A stretch of DNA of 64,000 nt from Dipteris shenzhenensis (lineage: Eukaryota; Polypodiophyta; Polypodiopsida; Gleicheniales): assembly GCA_047967505.1 (NCBI GenBank), contig CM106538.1; one strand, given 5' to 3'. Both the position numbers and the translations under genes were made by a program. The notes beneath the pieces were generated by a model. That model made no database searches. It had not been told where the DNA came from and was given only the letters and a program-made list of their open reading frames with translations. The stretch's first letter is position 1. Each line of letters opens with the position of its first letter. Positions 56,810 through 64,000 of the stretch are shown piece after piece.

Positions 56810-56859
56810 AGTTTCCTGCAGAGCAATCAAAAACAAAAAATGAGAATAACAATGATTTT

Positions 56860-57370
56860 CAAACTCAAAATATTAAAAAAATTGCTAATTAAATATTTAA
56901 ATATTAAAAATTAAAAATTAATTAAAAATTTACAAGTTTAAATATATTTAAAAAAATATATTTTTATATTTATAGATGCTATTTTTTAATCTAATATTTT
57001 TTTACATAAATAATTTAATTCAAAATATTTTATAAACAGATAAAAAAATTTAATTTAATTTTTCTAAAAATTTATTTGATTTAAAGAAAATTTATTTTAT
57101 TTATTTAAATTTATTTATTTATATATCTATATATATTTAAAATTTAATTTATTTTTACTAAAAATTTTTAAAATTTTTAAAATTTATTTAATTTTAATTT
57201 TTAAATTAAAATAAATTTATTAATTTAATTTAAAAAAAATAAAAAAATGAAAAATAAATAACTAAAAAAAATTAAATTATTTTTTTTATTTTTTTATTTC
57301 ATTTTTTTATTTTTTAGTTATTTATTTTTCATTTTTTTATTTTTTTAAAATTAAATTAATTAAATTTATT
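56860..57370. repeat. A/T-only stretch with a ~50-bp-arm inverted repeat
   Basis: Almost no G or C for about 500 bp. The 28-bp arms at 57237-57264 and 57315-57342 are perfect complements (AAATAAAAAAATGAAAAATA.../...TATTTTTCATTTTTTTATTT), and pairing continues outward with one gap to about 57212 and 57367. Loop ~50 bp. Confidence 0.85.
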
Positions 57371-57464
57371 TTTTTAGTTTTTTTTTGAGCCCTGAAGGAC
57401 CCCCACTTAAGGAGAGGAGGGGATTACCCTCCCAAACTGTTGCGTGCGCAAGAGGTTGGGGGTT

Positions 57465-58925
57465 AATCCCCCGCCCTCCCCTCCCCTCCTCTCCCATCTA
57501 CCCGTCCCTCCCCTCTCCTCCCGCCTCCCTGTCTCTCCCCTCCCCTCCTGTCTCGGTTAATCCCCTGCCCTCGCCTCCCCTCCTCTCCCATCTGCCCGCC
57601 CCTCCCCTCTCCTCTTGCCTCCCCATCTCTCCCCTCCCCTCCCGTCTCCCCTCCCTGCCCCTCCTCTCTCCTCCCTGCCCATCTCCCCTCCTTGCCCCTC
57701 CCGTCGTCCTTACTCCCCTCCCCTCTTGCCTCCCCTCCCCTCCTCCCCTCTCGCCTCCCCCCCTAACCCCTCCTGCCTCCCCTCCCCCCCTCCCCTCTCG
57801 CCTCCCCTCCTGCCTCCCCTCCCCTCCCCGCCCCTCCCATCCTCCTTCCCGCCCTCCATCCCCTCTCGCCTCCCCTCCCCACCCCTCACGCCTCCCCGGA
57901 CGCCTCCTGCGACAGGGAGGGGGGAGGGGCGGGGAGGCAGGAGGGGCGAGGGGAGGGGCGAGAGGAGGGGCAGGGAGAGGAGGGGAGAGGGGAGGGGCGG
58001 GGAGGGGAGAGGCAGGGTTAACCCCCCCATCCCCTCTCCCCTCCCCTCCCTGCCCCTCCCCCCTTGCCTCCCCTCTCCCCTCCCCTCTCGCCCCTCCCGC
58101 CTCCCCGCCCTGACCCTCCCCTCCCCTCTCGCCCCTCCCGCCTCCCCGTCCCGTCCCTCCCCTCTCGCCCCTCTCGCATCCCCACCTTGCCCCTCCCCTC
58201 CCCCCTCGCCCCTCCCCTCTCCCCTCCCCTCCCCGCCCTGCCCCTCTCGCCCCTCCTGCCCTTGCCCCTCCCCTCCCCTCCCTGCCTCGCCCCTCTTGCC
58301 CCTCCCCTCTCCCCTCCCCTCCCTGCCTCGCCCCTCCCCTCCCTGCCCCGCCCCTCCCCTCTCGCCTCCCCTCCCTACTCCTCCCTCGCCTCGCCCCTCA
58401 CCTCCCCCTCCCGCTCGGAGGGAAAATGGGAGAAGAGGGGAGGGGAAGCGGGAGGAGAGGGAGGAAAGGAGGGGAGGGGAGGGGAGGGGAGGGGAAAGCG
58501 AGAGAAGAGGGGAGGAGAGGGGAAGGGAGGGGAGGGGAGGGAAAGGAGGGGAGGGGAGGGGAGGGGGAAGCGAGAGGAGAGGGGAAGGGAGGAAGGGAGG
58601 GGAGGGGGAAGTGGGAGGAGAGGGGAAGGGAGGGGAAGGGCAAGCGGGAGGAGGGAGAGGACAGGGGAAAAGAGGAGGAGGGGAGGGGAAGGGAGGAGAG
58701 GGGAAGGGGGAAGCGAAAGGAGGGAGGGGGGAGGGGAGAGAGAAAGCAGGAGGAGAGGGGATGGAAAGCGGGAGGAGGTGGGAAGGGAGGAGAGGGGATG
58801 GGAAGCGGGAGGAGAGGGGAAGGGAGGGGAGGGAGGAGAGGGGAAGGGAAAGGAGGGAGGGAGTACCTGGGTGGGAAGGTGGTGGAGGAGCTCCAAGAAA
58901 GTTGTGAGAGAGAATGAGGAGAAGT
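57465..58925. repeat. alternating homopyrimidine/homopurine tract of 1.4 kb
   Basis: Plus strand is nearly pure C/T at 57465-57905, G/A at 57905-58016, C/T at 58020-58412 and G/A at 58412-58925. Repeating units are CCCCTCCCCTCC or GGGGAGGGGAGG, so G-quadruplex, i-motif, triplex and large hairpin structures are all possible. Frames of more than 400 codons on both strands arise only from the absence of stop codons in such sequence. Confidence 0.9.
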
Positions 58926-59021
58926 AGAGTTTTATAGTTCAAGCAACAGGTTGGGGGTGCACCCCTAACCGTATATCCAATCTGTTGCACAAATCAAGAA
59001 AAATCTTGATTTGTGCAACAA

Positions 59022-59254
59022 GTTGTATTTTAGGGTTAGGGTTTAGGGGTTAGGGTTTAGGGCTATGGTTTAGGATTTAGGATTTAGGGTTTACGGTTAG
59101 GGTTTAGGGTTTAGGGTTTAGGATTTAGAGTTTAGGGTTTAGGGTTTAGGATTTATTGTTTAGGAGTTTAGGATTTAGGGTTTAGGAATTATATGTTTAA
59201 AGTTTAGGATTTATGGTGGTTAAGATGTTTTGGTATTAATTGTTTAAAGTTTAT
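59022..59254 (+). repeat. degenerate telomere-like array, left arm
   Basis: About 25 units of TTTAGGG and variants (TTTAGGA, TTAGGG), entered from TTGTATTTTAGGG and ending TTGGTATTAATTGTTTAAAG. Plant-type telomere sequence in an internal position. Confidence 0.9.
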
Positions 59255-61079
59255 CCAACCAACCGTAAATCCAATCTGTTGCACAAATCAAGAAAATTCT
59301 TAATTTGCACAATTTTCTTGATTTGTGCAATAGGTTGGATATATCCAATACTAGGTATGATCCTTTGCAAAGGCTTTACTTTAAGTAATTATAAGTCTAC
59401 CTAGTTAAAGTATCCTACTTATTAGGGACAAGCACATAGGCTAAAAGCACACCGATTCATATTTTCTTACATTCATGCTGCATGGTGTATCAGAAGAAAT
59501 GAAGAAGTATGTGATAAGAAATATTCATAAGAAATATGTATTCCATATCATGGATTCATACCATGGATATTTAGTGGTTGCTAAAGTAGAAAAATGATAT
59601 GGATTCAATGATACTGTAGTTTTGTACAAAGCCTTAAACAAAGTTTAAGGCTTTTGCAAATTATTACATATTGTAACAAAGATAAGCAAGTATCCTAAAC
59701 CTCTTCCAGATTCTATGGTTTTAAATACCTACCTTATAAATACATTATCTAATTCTTCATTCTTTGACTAACAAGTATTATACACATGGAAGAAAAGCAT
59801 ACATGCTAAAAGTACTCGTGTAAATTTTAATCTTTTCTTATTTTTTAAACTAATTTAATTCTTTGATTGAATACGTTTTTAAAATTTAAAGGTTATTAGT
59901 ATATAACATAGGTAATTTTAAATGTTATTAATGTATAATATTAATAATTTATATATTTATTTAAATTTATACATGAAATACATTATATTTATATTAGTTT
60001 TTAAGTTAATAATGTATATTTCTATTAAAACTAAAATTTAATATCTAGTTAATAGCAAGAAGAATATTGTAGAGATTTTTCATATTAAGAACTACCTTAC
60101 AAATACATTCACTAATTCTTCATTGTTTTAAGCATAAGTATTTTATAAAGCACATATGCTAGAAGACTTTCCATTCAAAAATATTTTCATTGTTATATTT
60201 TTTAAATTAATGTATTTATATATTTTTTTATATAATAATTATATAATATTTATACTAATTTATAGATTAACAATATATATTTTTAGCAAAATTATATTTT
60301 AATATTAGTTAATAAAAATTTATTATATTATGGAGCAAAAATATTATAAATGGATTTCTTATATTAATAAAGTGTCGTGAGAAGAGTTTTTGGAGAGATT
60401 TATGGTTAAATTTTGTTTTGAAGTTCTTGCATACGCAATAGGTAGCGAGGTTTGAGTGGTTTTGAGGTTGAGAGAGAAATTTGTCATAGATTGTTTTCTA
60501 ATTTATTTTTTTGAAAAATTATTACGTGCCCAATAGGTTGAGAGAGTTTGAGGTTGAGAGAAATTTGTGACAATAGGTTGTGAGAGTTTAAGGTAAAGAG
60601 GGAAATTTGTGTGAAAAAAGATTTAATGCAAAAGATGGTTTTTTGAAGTTGTTGCATACACAACAAGTTTTTGAGAAAAGAATTGGATTTGAGAAAAAAT
60701 TCAAATTTACAAAAACTTGATTCTTAGAAGTTCTTGCTTATGCAATAGGTTGGAAATGACCTCACCTCTTGCAACATTTTGAAAATTTTGAGGATCCTGC
60801 AACAGGTTGATGAGAGGAGAGAAGCATGGAGTGTGAAAGAATGAACTTTGAATGAAAGAGAGAATGAAGAACGTTCTACTTATGGTGAACCTAAAAGAAC
60901 TTAAAAAACCACATCCATACCGCATCCATGCCCTCTGTTAGCATGAATACCTGTTTTATGTACAAAAATAGATTAACAACTTAAAAAAAGACACAATAAA
61001 TAATCATTGAGCTTATTATTACTTAATAAATTTTATATCAAAACCAGCAGAGAAGGCATTAAACCTAAACCCTACATCC

Positions 61080-61271
61080 TAAACTTTAAACAATTAATAC
61101 CAAAACATCTTAACCACCGTAAATCCTAAACTTTAAACATTTAATTCCTAAACCCTAAATCCTAAACTCCTAAACAATAAATCCTAAACCCTAAACTCTA
61201 AATCCTAAACCCTAATTCCTAAATCCTAAATACTAAATCCTAAGCCCTAAACCCTAATCCTAAAATACAAC
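61080..61271 (-). repeat. degenerate telomere-like array, right arm (inverted copy)
   Basis: CTTTAAACAATTAATACCAA ... AACCCTAATCCTAAAATACAA is the reverse complement of the left arm, including the non-telomeric edges (TTGTATTTTAGG and GGTATTAATTGTTTAAAG) and the internal GGTGGTTAAGATGTTTTGG. Shorter by ~40 bp through loss of units. Confidence 0.9.
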
Positions 61272-61284
61272 CAAAATTTTATGA

Positions 61285-61875
61285 AGGATCAACCTGTTGC
61301 TCAAGCAATAGGTTGGGGGATATATCCAACTTGTTGCACAAATCAAAAAAATTGTAAAAATCAAGAATTTTCTCGATTTGTGCAACAGATTGGATATATG
61401 GTTGGGGGTGCATCCCCAACCTGTTGCTTGGGGGATATATCCGACCTGTTCCACAAGTCAAGAATTTTCTTGATTTGTGCAATAGGTTGGATTGAGCAAT
61501 AGAGTGGGGGATATATCCAACCTGTTGCACAAATCAAGAAAATTCTTGACTTGTGGAACAGGTTGGATATATGGGGGGTATATCAACCTATTGCACAAAT
61601 CAAGAAAATTCTTGACTTGTAGAATAAGTTGTATATATCCCCCAACCTATTGCTTGAGCAACAGGTTGGGGGATATATCCAATCTCTTGCACAAATCAAG
61701 AAAATTATTGATTTGTGCAACAGGTTGGACATCCCCCAACCGTGTTGCACAAATCAAGAAATTTATTGATTTGTGCAACAAGTTGGATATCCCCCAACTT
61801 GTTGCTCAAGCAACAGGTTGGGGATGCACCCCCAACCGTATATCCAATCTATTGAACAAATCAAGAAAATTCTTA
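61285..61875. repeat. array of about seven palindromic hairpin units
   Basis: The main unit is CCAACCTGTTGCACAAATC, AAGAAAATTCTT, then the complement GATTTGTGCAACAGGTTGG, joined by GGATATATCC or smaller palindromes (AACCTGTTGCTCAAGCAACAGGTT and GGGGGTGCATCCCC). Each unit is ~50 bp and nearly self-complementary. Peptide frames with repeated NLLHKSRKFL are by-products of the repeat. Confidence 0.9.
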
Positions 61876-61914
61876 ATGTTTTTTGCAGTGACAAAATATT
61901 TTGCAGTGTTCTGT

Positions 61915-62335
61915 AATGGCGTCTGATTCTCTTTCACAGATTGTCACTGAAAAGCTTGACAAGAACAACTTCCAAGCATGGAAGTTTACAAAGACGAATT
62001 TCCTTATGGGAAAAGGCTACTGGGAGTTCATTACAGGAAATGAAGAAGAACCAGTTCTTCCTAATGTTCGCAATCAACAGGAAATGCAGGCATTTAAAGG
62101 ATGGCATGAGAGAGCCAGAAAAATTATGTACTGGCTGTCTATCAGTATTTCAGATTCAATGATTGTGCATATTCAGGATGCAAGTACGCCAAAGGTGGCA
62201 TGGGATACTTTGGCTAAAATGTACAGCACAAATACGCAGGCCAGGAAAATGCAGCTCAAGCAGGAGCTGCACAATGTGCAGAGAGAAAATATGAGCATCA
62301 ATGACTACCACATGAAGGTGAAGAAAATTGCTTAA
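61915..62335 (+). pseudogene. copia gag, 3'-truncated by the unknown gene (copy 2)
   Basis: ATG at 61917-61919, then LDKNNFQAWKFTKTNFLMGK, VAWDTLAKMYSTNTQARKMQ, LKQELHNVQRENMSINDYHM: the UBN2-type capsid domain of copia gag, open without damage for 139 codons. It stops at TAA 62333-62335, exactly at the junction with foreign sequence in opposite orientation. The zinc knuckle and pol are missing. No LTR or PBS is visible upstream; hairpin repeats end only ~40 bp before the ATG. Confidence 0.8.
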
Positions 62336-64000
62336 TGAACTCCACCAAACAATAGACATCGGTTTCTTTATTTCTTTCCTCTGAGTTGCAGTGTGCTCTG
62401 GTGCCTCAAAGGATATCTTCCCTGTTTCATATGCTTGGCAAACATTCACCATGCTCTGAAACACTGAGTCCTCACAGAAGACAATGCAAGTAACATCCCT
62501 GTATCTTGCAATGGCGGTGTTCAAATCCTTTGCCTCAACCTTATTACTTGGTATGCCTTGCGTATTACTTACAACACCTTTCAAGCATCTATAGAATCAA
62601 GTCCTCTTTGCCATGTACTCAGATGTAGGTTCCCTGCCCTTCACTGTTTGTGGCTTTCCACAGCCCATCCATAACTCCCTTGCCTTTATTAAGATCTCAG
62701 AAAGAGACGAGCTTTTTTTCAACCTAAATGGAGCAGAATTTAGCCTTTCCGATTCTAGAATATACTTTGAGTCATCGTTAAATATGCATATATGACAAAT
62801 GACCCGTTGAAACTTTTCCATCCACTCAATCTGTGGCAAGTTTCCTTTTCTTCCCTCATCAAGGGCAATCCTGCAAGCTTCACAACAGTCTTGCCCATCA
62901 ATGGGCTCAAACCTACATCTTTCCAAGAATCTATTCTTTGCCAGCATGTATCTCTTCTCGATGTCAGTCCCATATTGGCTTTGGTACAAAGCCTCTCCAT
63001 GAACAAAGTCACTCCTAAAGTTCTCAAAAGCTTCAAGAAAGTCCACGCGCTTTTGAAATGTGACATCAGGCAATGTAGGATCATCTTCTTGAAGTCTCTT
63101 AAATGCCATAGGATGAAGAGTGATATTAGTGGCAACTGGAGTTCTTGTTTTCCTCATATCTTCATACAATTTGTGTGCAAATGTCTTATCTAGCTTTTTT
63201 TGATTTGTGAACAATGAAGCTCGATCAATAAGCATTGTGGCCACGCTGAATTGTGAAAATCCCCAAATGTGCCCCTCATCCTCTGGAGGATGTAAGTCTG
63301 CCACACTTATAGAAAAGTCTTCGAGACTTGTATCTTCTTCTTGCGGATCCTCCTGTTCATCGCTATCCAATTTTTCGCTTGGTTTTAAATAACCTGCACT
63401 TGAATGATCTGCACGTGGAGTAGGAGTTATTTTTGCTCTCTGGAAATAGTTGTAGAACTTGAATCTACTCCATGATCACTCCTTCTTGTTCCTGTAGTTG
63501 CAGCAGTCGATGGTGTAGGTACAGTTGGAGATACTGTAGTTTCTGCCACAGATATTGTAGTTACTCTTGCCGGAGTTACTGTAGTTATCGCCACAGATAT
63601 TGGCGATACAACTTGAGGATTACATGTTATAGATGGCATACTTACTATTGCACTTACTGTTGCTGAAGGTACAACACCACCACTTGGAAATGCATCCCAC
63701 ATTTTCTTCAATGCTTCTAAGGCACTAAGTAATTCTTGGGATCCCTCAATTGAATCTGGTAAGGGCTTCAAGAAGTGCTTGTGCGTAACTCGTAACTTGT
63801 AAACCACCTCATCATTCTTTCCTTTGCACACAACTTCTATCAAATTGTTTTCTTTGATGTTGATGTTTGAGACCATGCCACCATTTCTTACTGCCTCTAG
63901 AGAATATTTCACGCTTGACACATTGTCTGCAGTGATCACCAAAAAATACTTTGATTTGCGCTCCATAAAATACCAAGCATTTTCAAGGTATTTAAAAGAC
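62333..64000 (-). pseudogene. unrecognised large gene, copy 2 (3'-truncated, runs off the window)
   Basis: Homologous to 55123-56800 at roughly 90-95% by eye. It contains the same N-terminal region (KYFLVITADNVSSVKYS), linker, acidic patch, conserved HPPEDEGHIWGFSQFSVATM and the Cys pairs (one Cys pair reads CCEAC). Lesions differ from copy 1: a 4-bp deletion near 63440 (frame stops at 63427), and TGA at 62597-62599 where copy 1 has CGG. It retains CGA where copy 1 has the TGA at 56573, and lacks the copy 1 indels near 55783 and 55155. It ends abruptly at 62333 inside the copia gag frame. Confidence 0.65.

Larger units (their letters stand above)
58930..61880. mobile_element. foldback complex: inverted telomere-like arms and palindromic hairpins
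   Basis: Left side: hairpin (58977-59025), TTTAGGG-rich arm (59022-59254), hairpin (59271-59338). Right side: CCCTAAA-rich arm (61080-61271), which is the reverse complement of the left arm, then an array of hairpins (61285-61875). The ~1.8-kb centre is AT-rich, gene-free, and carries further GCAA(C/T)AGGTTG motifs at 60430-60810. No transposase. It looks like a foldback-type unit or an inverted duplication of a satellite. Confidence 0.7.

Noticed and set aside
57385-58990. Open frames of more than 400 codons on both strands, rich in Pro/Ser/Leu or Gly/Arg/Glu
   Set aside because: They exist only because CCCCT/GGGGA repeats lack stop codons; overlapping frames on both strands are equally open and show no domain.
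59022-59254. A true chromosome end
   Set aside because: The repeats are degenerate, only ~230 bp long, followed by other sequence, and mirrored by an inverted copy.
61285-61875. CRISPR-like array
   Set aside because: Repeat spacing is irregular, each unit is a palindrome running into the next, there are no unique spacers or cas genes, and the genome is a plant.
61260-61926. Peptides with repeated NLLHKSRKFL motifs on both strands
   Set aside because: They follow the DNA hairpin period and change frame between units; nothing suggests translation.

Overview
This window is a stretch of a land-plant nuclear genome. The evidence is Ty1/copia, Ty3/gypsy (chromovirus), LINE, hAT and Helitron remnants of plant type, primer-binding sites matching plant initiator-Met tRNA, degenerate TTTAGGG telomere-type repeats, and one intact catalase gene with seven GT-AG introns and 492 codons. 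The very high transposon load and the nested insertions suit a large, repeat-rich genome. A fern, lycophyte, bryophyte or gymnosperm is possible, but the sequence alone does not settle the species.

Layout. 1-3148: 3' part of a Ty1/copia element (pol and 3' LTR), inserted into the reverse-transcriptase core of a minus-strand LINE (3149 to about 6740). That LINE is also split by a solo LTR (4415-5058) with a perfect 5-bp target duplication. 6741-10022: no gene, small tandem duplications. 10023-10860: decayed gypsy pieces in head-to-head orientation. 11049-13474: a compact minus-strand non-autonomous LTR retrotransposon (two LTRs, PBS, PPT) holding a plus-strand LINE tail. 13610-14221: three ~200-bp tandem units with GT/GA microsatellites. 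15137-17300: an LTR with PBS and a second minus-strand LINE remnant. 18529-18800: an unidentified degenerate exon. 22130-25290: two copia remnants. 25291-32812: gene-poor, AT-rich, with a ~118-bp-arm foldback (27267-27549), a long (CT)n tract and a possible TRIM-like repeat pair (29555-30795).

32813-40417: a nearly complete but dead chromovirus (gag, protease, RT, RNase H, integrase, chromodomain), carrying a second solo LTR of the same family as the one in the LINE. 42118-42531: a zinc-knuckle gag fragment. 44047-46526: the catalase gene, the only feature that looks like a working host gene. 48240-50660: hAT transposase pseudogene. 50675-54090: Helitron Rep/helicase pseudogene, with an internal 613-bp duplication in Rep.

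54187-64000 is the least explained part. A long unrecognised minus-strand gene occurs twice (54187-56809 and 62333 to beyond the window end), with different disabling lesions in each copy. Between the copies lie an AT-only stretch with a long inverted repeat (56860-57370), a 1.4-kb tract alternating homopyrimidine and homopurine (57465-58925), and a 3-kb foldback complex of inverted telomere-like arms plus an array of 'gcaacaggttg' hairpins (58930-61880). The second copy of the unknown gene cuts off a copia gag ORF (61915-62335).

The elements do not form a pathway. The window records successive insertions around one conserved peroxisomal gene. Many in-frame stops in the elements are one transition (CAG to TAG, CGA to TGA) from the expected codon, consistent with decay of methylated, silenced DNA.
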